A stretch of 64,000 bases of DNA from Balneatrix alpica DSM 16621 (GCF_000619885.1 NZ_JHUZ01000011.1:492772-556771), one strand, 5' to 3'. Shown: positions 51,210 to 61,324, counted from the first letter of the stretch. Numbers and translations are program-made. Notes: a model not told the origin generated them from the sequence alone.

Positions 51210-52490
51210 ATGAAGCTTGAAACCCAAGCCATCCATAGTGGCTATCAGGTTGACCCCACCACCAAAGCCGTCGCCGTCCCAGTTTACCAGACGACCTCCT
51301 ATGCCTTTGATTCCAGCCAGCATGCGGCCGATCTGTTTGACCTCAAAGTGACCGGTAATATCTATAGCCGCATCATGAACCCCACTAATGATGTGCTGGA
51401 GCAACGTTTAGCGGCCTTGGAAGGTGGTATTGCCGGGTTAGTGGTGTCTTCCGGCATGGCGGCCATTACCTATGCCATCCAAACCCTGGCCGAAGCAGGA
51501 GATAACATTATCTCCATCAGCGAGCTCTATGGCGGCACTTACAACCTGTTTGCCCATACCCTACCCCGCCAGGGCATTGAAACCCGCTTCATTAACAAAG
51601 ATGACTTTGCCGGCCTGGAAGCCAAGATCGATGCCCGCACCAAAGCGGTCTACTGCGAGAGTATTGGTAACCCTTCCGGCTCAGTAGTGGATATTCGTCG
51701 TTTAGCCGAGATTGCCCACCGCCATGGTGTGCCGGTGATTGTCGATAACACTGTTCCCTCGCCGGCGCTGCTGCGGCCCTTTGAGCATGGCGCCGACATA
51801 GTGGTGCACTCGCTGACCAAGTATATCGGCGGCCACGGCAACAGTATTGGCGGCATTATTATCGATTCTGGCAAGTTCCCCTGGGCTGAGCACAAAGAGC
51901 GTTTCCCCCTGTTGAACCAACCCGATGTTTCTTATCACGGCGTGGTCTACACCGAAGCCCTGGGGCCCGCCGCCTTTATCGGTCGTGCCCGGGTAGTGCC
52001 GCTGCGCAATACCGGCGCGGCCCTGTCACCGATGAATACCTTTATGATTCTGCAAGGCCTGGAAACCCTGACGCTGCGTATGGAACGCATCTGTGCCAAC
52101 ACCCAGCGAGTAGCGGAATATCTAGCCGCTCACCCCCTGGTGGCGTGGGTGAACTATGCCGGCCTGCCCACCCACAAAGATCATGGTCTGGCGCAGGAGT
52201 ACATGGGTGGTAAAGCCTCAGGCATTCTCAGCTTCGGTCTAAAGAGTGGCCGTGAGGGTACCCGCCGCTTCTACGATGCTTTGCAGTTGATCCTGCGTCT
52301 TGTCAATATTGGTGATGTACGCTCCCTGGCAGCCATTCCCGCCGAAACCACTCACCGTCAGCTGAATGATGCCGAACTGGCCGCTGCCGGGGTCAAACCT
52401 GAGATGGTACGTTTATCAATCGGCATTGAGCATATTGATGACCTGCTAGCCGATATTGAACAAGCGCTACAAGCCTCTCAGACCGGTTAA
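51210..52490 (+). CDS. metY: O-acetylhomoserine (thiol)-lyase MetY
   Basis: 426-residue PLP enzyme of the Cys/Met metabolism family. PLP Lys in VVHSLTKYIGGHG; N-terminus METQAIHSGYQVDPTTKA-like and NIYSRIMNPTNDVLEQRL. The long HKERFPLLNQPDVSYHG insertion separates MetY from MetB/MetZ. Makes homocysteine from O-acetylhomoserine and sulfide. GAGGACATTTTC ahead of ATG. Its leader (51123-51209) has a GGCAGG/CCTGCC hairpin but no SAM-II pattern. Confidence 0.93.
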   Translation: MKLETQAIHSGYQVDPTTKAVAVPVYQTTSYAFDSSQHAADLFDLKVTGNIYSRIMNPTNDVLEQRLAALEGGIAGLVVSSGMAAITYAIQTLAEAGDNIISISELYGGTYNLFAHTLPRQGIETRFINKDDFAGLEAKIDARTKAVYCESIGNPSGSVVDIRRLAEIAHRHGVPVIVDNTVPSPALLRPFEHGADIVVHSLTKYIGGHGNSIGGIIIDSGKFPWAEHKERFPLLNQPDVSYHGVVYTEALGPAAFIGRARVVPLRNTGAALSPMNTFMILQGLETLTLRMERICANTQRVAEYLAAHPLVAWVNYAGLPTHKDHGLAQEYMGGKASGILSFGLKSGREGTRRFYDALQLILRLVNIGDVRSLAAIPAETTHRQLNDAELAAAGVKPEMVRLSIGIEHIDDLLADIEQALQASQTG

Positions 52491-52515
52491 TTCCCTCTCT
52501 GCCTGCCTAGTACTA

Positions 52516-52543
52516 TAAAGGGTGCCCAGCGCACCCTTTATTT
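52516..52543 (+). terminator. Terminator after metY
   Basis: TAAAGGGTGC-CCAGC-GCACCCTTTA then TTT; 10-bp stem 25 bases past the stop. Confidence 0.85.
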
Positions 52544-52680
52544 CACTCCCCTATAAGTAAATCAGGTTTTTAGCGTTTATTTGCCTAAGACGCGGTCTAT
52601 GCTAGATTGACTGGCCATCCAGCTGCCCCGGGCAGGCTGAACTCATAGACTCTAAGACGATGGATGCAAAAGGAAGTAGC

Positions 52681-55600
52681 ATGAGCATCAGGCTGATTTT
52701 ATGCTGGGGCGTTCTCCTCTTCGCTTCCGTTAGCCAAGCCGCACCCAGTCGGGTTTTGCTCCTGCATTCTTATCACAACGGTTTTGCCTGGACTGACCAG
52801 ATCACCGACAGTGTGCGCAGCACCCTTAAACAAAGCGCCACTGCCCCTGAGTTACAAGTTGAATACCTTGATACGCTGCACACCCCCTTAGCCCGCAGTG
52901 AACAGGCCTGGGTGCAACTACTGCAAAGTAAATTAAGTGACCACCCGATTGATGCCCTCTTAGCTGCCGATAATGATGCCCTGGAGTTTGCCATACGCCA
53001 GCGCCCGACCCTGTTTGCCCAAGTCCCTATTGTTTTCACTGGTATTAATGGCTTTACCCCAACCCTGCTAGGGCAGGAAACCCGCATCACCGGTGTCACC
53101 GAACAACTGGACATTCGCGGCACCCTCAGTTTTATGCGCATGCTCCATCCAGATCGCAGTCGCCTGCTCGTCATTTCCGATAACAGTGAGCGTGGCCGCA
53201 CGCAACAGGAATTACTGCAGGCGGCTAAACCCGCAGAGTTTGGCTTCCGTTTGGAAATACTCAGCGAATGGTACTTGGCAGAATTGAGCGAGCGACTCAG
53301 CCAAGTAGACGACAACACCCTTATTGTGCTGTTGACCCCCACCCAGGATAAAGAAGGGCGTGAGCAAGGCATGGGCCTCGTTTTTAAGCATATCCTGCAA
53401 TACGCCAGGGTACCGAGCTATACCTTTTGGGAGCTCGGGGTGCGCGGAGGGGCGACCGGTGGCAGTGTTCTCAGCGCTCGCCAGCAAGGCCAGGATGCCG
53501 CACGGATGGTGCTTCGCATTCTAGCGGGGGAGTCAATACAAAGTATTCCTATTCAGCTGCAACCTAACAGCCACCCCATGCTGAATGCCGAGGCACTGGA
53601 GCGTTTTAAGCTGCGCCTACCTACGCTGCCGGACAAACTGGCTCAACGTTTAGAGATCATCAACCAGCAGCCGTCCTTTTGGCGTGAGAATGCCCAATGG
53701 GTTGTCATGGTGATGCTGCTCTTTATTGTCCAGAGTCTGATTATCCTGGGCCTCTACTTAAACTGGCGCAAACGTCGTCAAGCAGAGCAACGCCTCTCCC
53801 AACAGACCCAGGAATTGCGCCAAGAGCGAGCACTCTTGACCTCATTAATGGATGGTCTGCCCGACCCCATCACCTTTAAAGACGCCCAGGGTCGCTATCT
53901 CACCGCCAACGCCGCCATGGCAAGACTGCTGCAGCGCGATAAAGGTGTTCTGGTCAATCTAAGTGATCGCTATTGTTTGCCAGCGAATGTCGCGGACCAA
54001 TTAGAAGAAATGGATCAGCAGGCCCTGCAAAGTCTGCACCCTCAAAGCCGTGAACTGCAAATACCCGGCCATGCTGAGCAAATCCATACCATGGAAGCGA
54101 CCTCTTTACCGGTTGCCCAAAGCCGCAGCGGCGGCAGTGTGATCACCATCCTAAGGGATATCAGCCAGCAAAAGCGCAGTGAAAGCTCACGCCGCACCCT
54201 GACCAGAGCAGTCGAACAAAGTGCCAGCGGGGTGCTGATCATGGATCGACAAGGTCTGATTGAATACGTCAATCAGCGTTTTTGCGCCCTCTCGCAATAC
54301 AGTGCCCGGGATTTAATTGGCTACCATGCGCGCATGCTGCAAAACCCTCGAGTGAATGATCACTTCTACTTGCAACTATGGCGCACTGTGCGCGGTGGTG
54401 GGGTCTGGCGTGGCGAGCTGCAAGGTGTCAGCAAGCATGGTGACCAGTTTTGGTGTTTAGCCTCCCTATCACCCGTACAAGACAGCTTGCGTAATGTCAC
54501 CCATGTGGTAGCCGTTATCGAGGATGTGAGTCATATCAAACAAGCCCAGGAATCCATGGAGCAACTCGCTTTCTATGATGTCCTGACGGGGCTAGCCAAC
54601 CGCGTCTTGTTCCGTGAGCAGTTACAAAGTGCGTTGACCCAGGGCGAACCCTTTGCGTTGTTCTACATCGACCTGGATAACTTCAAGCGAGTCAATGACA
54701 CCCTCGGCCACGATGCCGGCGATCAGTTGCTGGTGACCGTCAGCCATCGTTTACAAGGCTGCCTGCGCGAGCAAGACCAGCTCGCTCGTATTGGTGGTGA
54801 TGAGTTCACCTTGCTGATGCCTGGTGTCAGTGACCTGGAACAACCAAAGCGCTTAGCCGAGCGGATGCTGGACGCACTTTACCCCCCCATTATGCTCGGC
54901 GGACAAGAGGTACAAATCTCCTGCAGTATTGGCATTACCCTTTATCCGATGGATGGCCAACAAGCCACTGAATTGATGAAAAACGCTGACTTGGCCATGT
55001 ACAAAGCCAAGGAACGAGGGCGCAATACCTTTGATTACTACAGCCGTGAACTCAATATTCATGCACAGCGCCGACTGTCGTTGGAATCAGAACTGCGTCA
55101 CGCACTGCAGCAGCAGGAATTTGAGTTGTACTTCCAACCCCAAATCAATCTGACCGCCTGCCGTGTCCATTGCGTCGAAGCGCTGATTCGCTGGCATCAT
55201 CCACAGCGCGGCATGATCAGTCCGGGGGAGTTTATCCAGGTAGCAGAAGAATCCGGCCTGATATTGCCGATAGGTAACTGGGTACTCAAAGAGGCCTGCC
55301 GCCAGTTACTGCGCTTCCATCAGCATGGCTATATGATCAAGGTGGCCATCAATCTTTCCCCTGCCCAGTTCCGTGACCGAGAACTACTCAACCATATCGC
55401 CGATGCCCTGGCCGAGTCAGGGCTGGAAGCGCGTTGGCTAGAGCTGGAAATTACCGAGAGCATGCTGATGGACAATATGGCGGATGCCATTGCCCAGCTG
55501 CAACACCTACAGGCGCTAGGTATTAGCCTGTCGATTGATGATTTTGGTACCGGCTATTCCTCCTTGAACTACTTGAAACAACTACCCGTCGATGCCTTGA

Positions 55601-55851
55601 AAGTCGATCGTGGCTTTGTGCGCGACATCCCCCAAGATGCAGACGATATGGCGATCACCGCCGGGGTAATTGCCATGGCACATAAGTTGGGCCTGCAGGT
55701 GGTCGCGGAAGGGGTAGAAACCCTGGAGCAGTTAGCCTTCCTTAAAGAAAACGCCTGCGACCTGGGCCAGGGTTATCTGTTTAGCCCACCTCTGCCAATC
55801 GATGCCATGATCGGTATGATGCCGGCATTACCCCTGGTGACGCAGGACTGA
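52681..55851 (+). CDS. Periplasmic-binding-domain GGDEF/EAL sensor enzyme
   Basis: 1056 residues. Signal peptide (1-20), ABC-type sugar/unknown-substrate binding-like periplasmic domain (about 24-320: VLLLHSYHNGFAWTDQI, VPIVFTGINGF, ITGVTEQLDI, RVPSYTFWELGVRGGATGG), TM at about 340-360, two PAS domains (about 385-495 and 505-625), GGDEF near 705 and EAL near 833. The cyclase keeps RIGGDEF and an inhibitory I-site REQD five residues ahead; the EAL keeps DDFGTGYSSLNYLKQLP and ELEITESM. Both activities are plausible, one may dominate. Membrane-bound, sensing an external ligand. ATG at 52681 has AGGA ahead. Confidence 0.92.
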   Translation: MSIRLILCWGVLLFASVSQAAPSRVLLLHSYHNGFAWTDQITDSVRSTLKQSATAPELQVEYLDTLHTPLARSEQAWVQLLQSKLSDHPIDALLAADNDALEFAIRQRPTLFAQVPIVFTGINGFTPTLLGQETRITGVTEQLDIRGTLSFMRMLHPDRSRLLVISDNSERGRTQQELLQAAKPAEFGFRLEILSEWYLAELSERLSQVDDNTLIVLLTPTQDKEGREQGMGLVFKHILQYARVPSYTFWELGVRGGATGGSVLSARQQGQDAARMVLRILAGESIQSIPIQLQPNSHPMLNAEALERFKLRLPTLPDKLAQRLEIINQQPSFWRENAQWVVMVMLLFIVQSLIILGLYLNWRKRRQAEQRLSQQTQELRQERALLTSLMDGLPDPITFKDAQGRYLTANAAMARLLQRDKGVLVNLSDRYCLPANVADQLEEMDQQALQSLHPQSRELQIPGHAEQIHTMEATSLPVAQSRSGGSVITILRDISQQKRSESSRRTLTRAVEQSASGVLIMDRQGLIEYVNQRFCALSQYSARDLIGYHARMLQNPRVNDHFYLQLWRTVRGGGVWRGELQGVSKHGDQFWCLASLSPVQDSLRNVTHVVAVIEDVSHIKQAQESMEQLAFYDVLTGLANRVLFREQLQSALTQGEPFALFYIDLDNFKRVNDTLGHDAGDQLLVTVSHRLQGCLREQDQLARIGGDEFTLLMPGVSDLEQPKRLAERMLDALYPPIMLGGQEVQISCSIGITLYPMDGQQATELMKNADLAMYKAKERGRNTFDYYSRELNIHAQRRLSLESELRHALQQQEFELYFQPQINLTACRVHCVEALIRWHHPQRGMISPGEFIQVAEESGLILPIGNWVLKEACRQLLRFHQHGYMIKVAINLSPAQFRDRELLNHIADALAESGLEARWLELEITESMLMDNMADAIAQLQHLQALGISLSIDDFGTGYSSLNYLKQLPVDALKVDRGFVRDIPQDADDMAITAGVIAMAHKLGLQVVAEGVETLEQLAFLKENACDLGQGYLFSPPLPIDAMIGMMPALPLVTQD

Positions 55852-55860
55852 CTTGAAAAC

Positions 55861-55886
55861 AATAAAGCCCCGACTGGGGCCTTATT
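55861..55886. terminator. Terminator between the GGDEF/EAL gene and the SDR gene
   Basis: AATAAAGCCCC/GGGGCCTTATT hairpin with one mismatch, between convergent genes; A/T-rich feet on both sides. Confidence 0.75.
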
Positions 55887-55945
55887 GTTACAGCACCTGA
55901 AGCACTGCCTGAAGCACTGAGAGTGCCGTAGTTAGGGATCCGTCC

Positions 55946-56725
55946 TTAGAATGTACCGGGGTAGGCACCGCCATCTAACAGCAGGTTTTGTCCCGTTATA
56001 TAACCAGCCTGCGCACTGCACAAGAACGCACAGGCCGCACCGAACTCAGCGGGTTGGCCAAAACGCCCTGCCGGATGAGCAGCCAGACGTTTCGTCCGTG
56101 CCTCTTCAACACTAATCTGCTGGCGCTTAGCTTCCCCAGCAAATACCTGCCCCAAACGATCCGTTTCAAATGGACCAGGCAAGAGATTATTAACGGTGAC
56201 ATTGTGCTTAACCACCTCACGGGCTAGCCCAGCCACAAATCCCGTCAAGCCCGAACGGGCACCGTTAGATAGCCCCAAAACGGCAATCGGTGCTTTTACC
56301 GCACCTGAGGTAATGTTGATGATGCGCCCAAAACGACGCTCGATCATGCCATCAATCACCCCTTTGATCAGCTCGATCGGCGTCAGCATGTTAGCTTCTA
56401 AAGCACTGTGCCAAGTAGATTTATCCCAATCGCGGAAATTACCAGGTGGTGGGCCCCCGGCATTGGTAACCAGGATATCCACTTGCGGCCACAACTGCAG
56501 TGCTGCGCTGATGCCTGCATCCGTGGTGATATCCACCGCCAGAGCTTTCACCTCAACCTGATAGTCAGCTCGCAGGGTAGCCGCCGCTTGCTCAAGCGCT
56601 TGTTCCCCACGAGCAATCAGAGCAACATTCACCCCTTCCGCCGCGAGTGCTTGCGCGCAGGCAAAGCCTAAACCTTTACTGGCTCCACAAACCAAAGCAT
56701 AACGGCCGGCGATTCCGGTTTGCAT
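55946..56725 (-). CDS. SDR-fold protein lacking catalytic Tyr/Lys
   Basis: 259 residues, Rossmann fold with cofactor loop CGASKGLGFACA, D in AVDITTD, and NAGGPPPG. Ser140 in INITSGAVKAP is present, but where Tyr and Lys are expected (YxxxK, 13 residues on) stand Ser153 and Arg157 (LSNGARSGL). This matches the divergent, BKR-like SDR group that lacks the Tyr. NAD(P) binding is likely; oxidoreductase activity is doubtful. End GGAYPGTF. It follows hemE by nine bases and is probably co-transcribed. Confidence 0.92.
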   Translation of the reverse strand: MQTGIAGRYALVCGASKGLGFACAQALAAEGVNVALIARGEQALEQAAATLRADYQVEVKALAVDITTDAGISAALQLWPQVDILVTNAGGPPPGNFRDWDKSTWHSALEANMLTPIELIKGVIDGMIERRFGRIINITSGAVKAPIAVLGLSNGARSGLTGFVAGLAREVVKHNVTVNNLLPGPFETDRLGQVFAGEAKRQQISVEEARTKRLAAHPAGRFGQPAEFGAACAFLCSAQAGYITGQNLLLDGGAYPGTF

Positions 56726-56734
56726 CTTTCCTCC

Positions 56735-57805
56735 TTAACGGCCCTGATGATAGGGCGCACTCAATTCATGTACCGCCTCAACAAAAATCCGTGCATGTTC
56801 AGGATCGACAAACTGGTGAATACCATGACCAAGGTTAAACACATGGCCATCGTGAGCACCATAGCTCGCCAGGATAGCAGCGACTTCCTGGCGGATACGC
56901 TCAGACCCGGCGTAGAGTACGCAAGGATCCATATTGCCCTGCAAAGCTACCTTATTCCCGACCAATTGACGGGCACGACCTATATCCATAGTCCAATCCA
57001 ATCCCAAGGCATCGGCACCGGCATTGGCCATTTCCGGAAGCCACAAACCGCCCCCTTTAGTAAACAAAATGACCGGCACCTTGCGCCCGTCATGTTCACG
57101 GATCAGGCCCTGGACAATCTTTTCCATGTAGGCCAAGGAAAACTCTACATAAGCACGATCAGACAGATTTCCTCCCCAGGTATCGAAAATCTGTACGGCT
57201 TGAGCACCTGAGCGGATTTGTTCATTTAGATAAGCCGTTACCGCTTGAGCCAGCTTATCCAATAAGGCATGCATCAGCTCTGGTGTTTGGTACAACATGG
57301 CCTTCACATGGCGGAAGTCTTTACTAGAGCCGCCCTCTACCATGTAAGTTGCCAGGGTCCAGGGGCTGCCAGAAAAACCAATTAGGGGCACTCGCCCATT
57401 AAGCGCCTGGCGAATTGTTTTCACACAATCCATCACATAGCCCAGGTCACGACTGGCATCAGGCACCGGCAAACCAGCGATGTCTGCTTCGCTACGCACC
57501 ACCTTTTTGAAGCGGGGGCCTTCACCCGTTTCAAAATACAGGCCAAGTCCCATCGCATCAGGCACGGTGAGAATGTCAGAGAACAAAATGGCCGCATCCA
57601 GGGGATAACGCTCTAACGGCTGCAACGTCACTTCACAGGCGAAATCGGCATTTTTACACAGACTCAAAAAGTCACCGGCTCGGGCACGACTGGCACGGTA
57701 TTCAGGTAGGTAACGTCCGGCCTGACGCATCATCCATACAGGAGTACGATCTACCGGTTGACGCAACAGGGCGCGCAGGAAGCGGTCATTCTTTAGCTCG
57801 GCCAT
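56735..57805 (-). CDS. hemE: Uroporphyrinogen decarboxylase
   Basis: 356 residues. [16 protein letters not shown], catalytic Asp in [39 protein letters not shown] and [15 protein letters not shown] are diagnostic. Decarboxylates uroporphyrinogen III in haem synthesis. ATG at 57805 is preceded by a weak GAAG; a TTG nine bases earlier is an alternative. Confidence 0.98.
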   Translation of the reverse strand: MAELKNDRFLRALLRQPVDRTPVWMMRQAGRYLPEYRASRARAGDFLSLCKNADFACEVTLQPLERYPLDAAILFSDILTVPDAMGLGLYFETGEGPRFKKVVRSEADIAGLPVPDASRDLGYVMDCVKTIRQALNGRVPLIGFSGSPWTLATYMVEGGSSKDFRHVKAMLYQTPELMHALLDKLAQAVTAYLNEQIRSGAQAVQIFDTWGGNLSDRAYVEFSLAYMEKIVQGLIREHDGRKVPVILFTKGGGLWLPEMANAGADALGLDWTMDIGRARQLVGNKVALQGNMDPCVLYAGSERIRQEVAAILASYGAHDGHVFNLGHGIHQFVDPEHARIFVEAVHELSAPYHQGR

Positions 57806-57910
57806 GGTCTTCAACTATCTGGTGAAAAGTCAGGGTGCTTATTGTAACCGGAAGGGCCGCCAGCGTCCTGGCCCATATCAAGCAGAGAGGAATAGAGAGG
57901 GTCTGAATCA

Positions 57911-57939
57911 ATAAAAAAGCCAGCATCGCTGCTGGCTTT
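57911..57939 (-). terminator. Terminator after the small gene at 57957
   Basis: AAAGCCAGCA-TCGC-TGCTGGCTTT stem of 10 bp, followed by TTTTTTATTG on the minus strand, 17 bases past the stop. Confidence 0.88.
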
Positions 57940-57956
57940 GTGTGATCCAAGGTAGG

Positions 57957-58166
57957 TTAAACGTGGACATCCACATTGAGCCCTACCCTTGTGGACGGGT
58001 CAGGGCGCGCCGGTTGAGCTCCGGAAGCGGGTGAACTTTCCTCGATCAATTTAACGGCCTGCTGTGCGGTCACCTCTTGTTGCTGACGTTCAAGCTGTAA
58101 CACGCGAACACCCAGGCTATCGAGGTTGGCAGAGCCCCCTGCGCTTGCAGCAGAAGTAATATTCAT
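57957..58166 (-). CDS. Small unknown protein, 69 residues
   Basis: Starts at ATG after a near-perfect AAAGGAGGTG with good spacing: MNITSAASAGGSANLDSLGV then RVLQLERQQQEVTAQQAVKLIEESS, a short predicted helix, and a Pro-rich tail ending GLNVDVHV. A strong terminator follows, so it is a real single-gene unit and strongly translated. Some resemblance in plan to the small YjfB-type putative motility proteins (short N-terminus, Gln-rich helix), which is weak. Cytoplasmic; function unknown. Confidence 0.8.
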   Translation of the reverse strand: MNITSAASAGGSANLDSLGVRVLQLERQQQEVTAQQAVKLIEESSPASGAQPARPDPSTRVGLNVDVHV

Positions 58167-58267
58167 CTGCACCTCCTTTAATTAATCACGACTAAAGTAT
58201 GGCTCAGAATATCAGCTAAACCAATCCCCGCCCTGCTTATTTTTCACCCAATGCTGCCAAAAGTGGT

Positions 58268-58699
58268 TTAGCGCAGTACCAATACCGAGACCTTTGCCTG
58301 CTCTACCACTTTAGAGGCAACCGATCCCAACATAGCTTTTTGCAAAGCGCTACGCTTATGACTAGGCATAATAATCAAGTCCGCTTGCAGGCGCTCACTC
58401 CACTCCAAAATACGCTTATAGGGATTTCCTTCAGCGATATGGGTTTGCACCTCCAGCTTAGAGTCACCGAGCTGTTCTTGCGCAAAAGCGCGTAGCAATG
58501 CGCGGGAGTCCTCCAGTACTTTATCCATGGCATCCTGTGGAAAATAAGCGGCTACCATGGGCATATTGAAACCAGGGATAACAGTGAGTAAGTGCAACTC
58601 TGCTTTATCACGCTCAGCGATATGAATCGCTTTTTGCACAGCGCGATCAGAAAAACCTTTTTCACTTAGATCAACGGGTACCAAAATTCGCTTGTACAT
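58268..58699 (-). CDS. Universal stress protein linked to TRAP transporter
   Basis: 143 residues, single Usp domain: MYKRILVPVDLSEKGFSDRA and the ATP-binding MPSHKRSALQKAMLGSVASKVVEQAKVSVLVLR (G-x2-G-x9-GS pattern). Last gene of the TAXI-TRAP operon, 42 bases after the permease. In Halomonas a Usp (TeaD) regulates its neighbour TRAP transporter; an equivalent role is inferred here. Confidence 0.93.
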   Translation of the reverse strand: MYKRILVPVDLSEKGFSDRAVQKAIHIAERDKAELHLLTVIPGFNMPMVAAYFPQDAMDKVLEDSRALLRAFAQEQLGDSKLEVQTHIAEGNPYKRILEWSERLQADLIIMPSHKRSALQKAMLGSVASKVVEQAKVSVLVLR

Positions 58700-58741
58700 A
58701 GAGGGCTCCTTAGGGTTTGGCGCCCGCCAGGGGCGCCTTAA

Positions 58742-61324
58742 TCAGGCAGCCATTGCTGCACGCCGCCGCTGAGCCCAGGCCATCGCCAGCATCAGCAACA
58801 GGGCAGGAATGAACATCAGCTCTTTCGGTGGGCGCGGTTGCGGCACTTCAATGCTGGTGATCTGCCAGTCAAAATCAACCCCCATAGTTTGCGCCGGACT
58901 GGAGAACTCAACATTGTCCACGATCATGTTTTGCTCTTCCTGACGCACTTCTAGGCCTACGCTTAGGAGTTTTGCTTCCGCTCCCTGAGCCTCAGCAGCT
59001 AAGGGTAACTCCACAACTTTACTAACCCATTTGCCTGATAATGTCTCCCCCTCTACTCGAATGCGTAGCGGTTGTCCTTCGGGCAAGCTCTCAACCACCT
59101 CAAACAATTGAGCGGACTCGACAGACTTGGAAGGAGGGAAGATTTCATCCCAGAAAAAGCCGGGGCGGAATAATGTGAAGGCAATCAATAGCAGACCCAG
59201 CGTCTCGTACCACCGATTTTTGGTAAACCAGAAGTTTTGCGTTGCTGCTGCAAACAATAGCATCGCAATCACAGCACTGATTACAGTGATCGCCAAGTGC
59301 AGCCAAGAGTCCACCCCTATCAGTAGCAACTGTGTATTGAAGATGAACATAAAGGGCAAAATGGCAGTGCGGATGTCATAAGCAAACCCCTGCAAGCCGG
59401 TCTTAATCGGATCCGCTTTAGCAATAGCGGCCGCGGCAAAAGCAGCCAGACCAACAGGAGGTGTATCATCCGCCAGAATACCAAAGTAAAACACGAATAG
59501 ATGAACGGCAATTAAGGGTACGATTAGGCCTGACTGAGCTCCCAGGGTAACGATAACCGGCGCCATCAGGGTGGAAACCACAATGTAGTTCGCCGTTGTC
59601 GGTAGCCCCATGCCCAGAATTAAACTGATCACCGCCGTGAAAATTAGCATCAACAGCACATTGCCGCCTGAGACAAACTCGACAAAGTCAGTCATCACCA
59701 AGCCAATGCCAGTCAAGGTCACCGTACCAACCACAATCCCTGCCGCCGCGGTTGCCACCCCAATACCAATCATGTTGCGAGCCCCGCTGACCATGCCATC
59801 CAGGCCATCGCGTAACCCTTGCAGCGCCGCTGTTTTAATTTCGGTATCACGACGGAAGTAAGCCATGATCGGACGGTGAGTAAGCACAATCACCATCATA
59901 AACATTGTGGCCCAGAAGGCTGATAATCCAGGAGAGAAGCGCTCGACTGTCAAGCACCATACCAACACGGCAATGGGCAGGAGGAAGTAAAGACCTGCTT
60001 TAACGGTTGGGCCCGTCTCCGGAATCTCAACTACATCGCTATTAGGATCATCCATGCCAATTGCGGGATAACGGGCAGAATAAGCAATCAACGCAACATA
60101 TAGGATGATGCACAGCACGCCCAACACCCAGGTTGCGGTATCACCAAAGACATCCTTCGTCCAACCGATGCCGTAATAAACAGCCAGGGACAATATAATC
60201 ATCCCGAGAATAACGGTGACCCAGGTTAGCAAGCTCTGCGCCAAGCTTGGCTTATGGCGACGCGGCAAACCTTCCATCCCAGCTTTCACTGCTTCTAAAT
60301 GGACGATATAGATCAGCGCGATATAGGAAATTAACGCTGGCAAAATCGCCGCTTTAATGACCTCTACATAGGATACTCCAACATACTCCACCATCAGGAA
60401 CGCTGCCGCACCCATGATCGGCGGAGTCAACTGGCCATTAGTGGAGGCCGCAACCTCTACCGCCCCCGCCTTAGTACCGGGGAAGCCTACCCGCTTCATC
60501 AACGGAATAGTAAAGGTGCCAGTGGTCACAACATTAGCGATAGAAGAGCCTGATACCAGTCCAGACAAGCCAGAAGACACTACAGCAGCCTTAGCTGGCC
60601 CCCCCCGCATATGCCCTAATAATGAGAAGGCTACCTTAATAAAGTACGTACCAGCGCCGGCTTTATCTAACAGCGACCCAAAGAGCACAAATAAGAAAAC
60701 AAAGGATGTTGATACTCCCAGAGCCACCCCGAATACCCCTTCAGTGGTCAACCACTGATGGGACATCGCTTTTTGTAAGCTCGCCCCTTTGTGAGCAATA
60801 ACATCGGGCATATAAGGCCCTGCAAAGGTGTAAAGTAAAAACACCCCAGCGACAATCATCAAAGGCGGCCCCAGCGCACGGCGGGTGGCCTCCAGCAAGA
60901 GAGCCATACCAACCACAGCTGTCACAACATCAAACTGTGTTGGAGCGCCAGAGCGATTCGCTAGCTCTGCATAGAACACATATAAATAAGAAGCAGCAAA
61001 GCTACCCACTAGCGCCATCGCCCAATCCTGCAGGGGAATGTAATCACGTGGCGACGACTTCAGGGCAGGATATGCAGTAAAAGCCAGGAAAATCGCAAAC
61101 GCCAAATGAATAGCGCGAGCTTCGGTATCGTTCAGTACGCCAAAGTTAAAAACGAAAGGCAGTGGTGAGGCATACCACAGCTGAAAGAGTGACCAAATAA
61201 ATGGAATGGCCACTAGTAAAATCCCTGGTAACCCTTTAGGACTACGCGCGCCAGTGTCTGCCTGGGCGAGCATTTCCTGTACTTCATCCTGAACGGATGT
61301 TTGAGACTGAGTTGACTGACTCAT
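58742..61324 (-). CDS. TRAP transporter fused 4TM/12TM permease
   Basis: 860 residues with about 18 TM helices: fused small (DctQ-like, ~1-190) and large (DctM-like) subunits, the latter containing SGLVSGSSIANVVTTGTFTIPLMKR and LGMGLPTTANYIV, then a C-terminal DUF3394-like extension (about 730-860: RVEGETLSGKWVSKV). Fused permeases of this type go with TAXI binding proteins, as here. Ion-driven (Na+ or H+) uptake of an organic anion; substrate unknown. Confidence 0.94.
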   Translation of the reverse strand: MSQSTQSQTSVQDEVQEMLAQADTGARSPKGLPGILLVAIPFIWSLFQLWYASPLPFVFNFGVLNDTEARAIHLAFAIFLAFTAYPALKSSPRDYIPLQDWAMALVGSFAASYLYVFYAELANRSGAPTQFDVVTAVVGMALLLEATRRALGPPLMIVAGVFLLYTFAGPYMPDVIAHKGASLQKAMSHQWLTTEGVFGVALGVSTSFVFLFVLFGSLLDKAGAGTYFIKVAFSLLGHMRGGPAKAAVVSSGLSGLVSGSSIANVVTTGTFTIPLMKRVGFPGTKAGAVEVAASTNGQLTPPIMGAAAFLMVEYVGVSYVEVIKAAILPALISYIALIYIVHLEAVKAGMEGLPRRHKPSLAQSLLTWVTVILGMIILSLAVYYGIGWTKDVFGDTATWVLGVLCIILYVALIAYSARYPAIGMDDPNSDVVEIPETGPTVKAGLYFLLPIAVLVWCLTVERFSPGLSAFWATMFMMVIVLTHRPIMAYFRRDTEIKTAALQGLRDGLDGMVSGARNMIGIGVATAAAGIVVGTVTLTGIGLVMTDFVEFVSGGNVLLMLIFTAVISLILGMGLPTTANYIVVSTLMAPVIVTLGAQSGLIVPLIAVHLFVFYFGILADDTPPVGLAAFAAAAIAKADPIKTGLQGFAYDIRTAILPFMFIFNTQLLLIGVDSWLHLAITVISAVIAMLLFAAATQNFWFTKNRWYETLGLLLIAFTLFRPGFFWDEIFPPSKSVESAQLFEVVESLPEGQPLRIRVEGETLSGKWVSKVVELPLAAEAQGAEAKLLSVGLEVRQEEQNMIVDNVEFSSPAQTMGVDFDWQITSIEVPQPRPPKELMFIPALLLMLAMAWAQRRRAAMAA

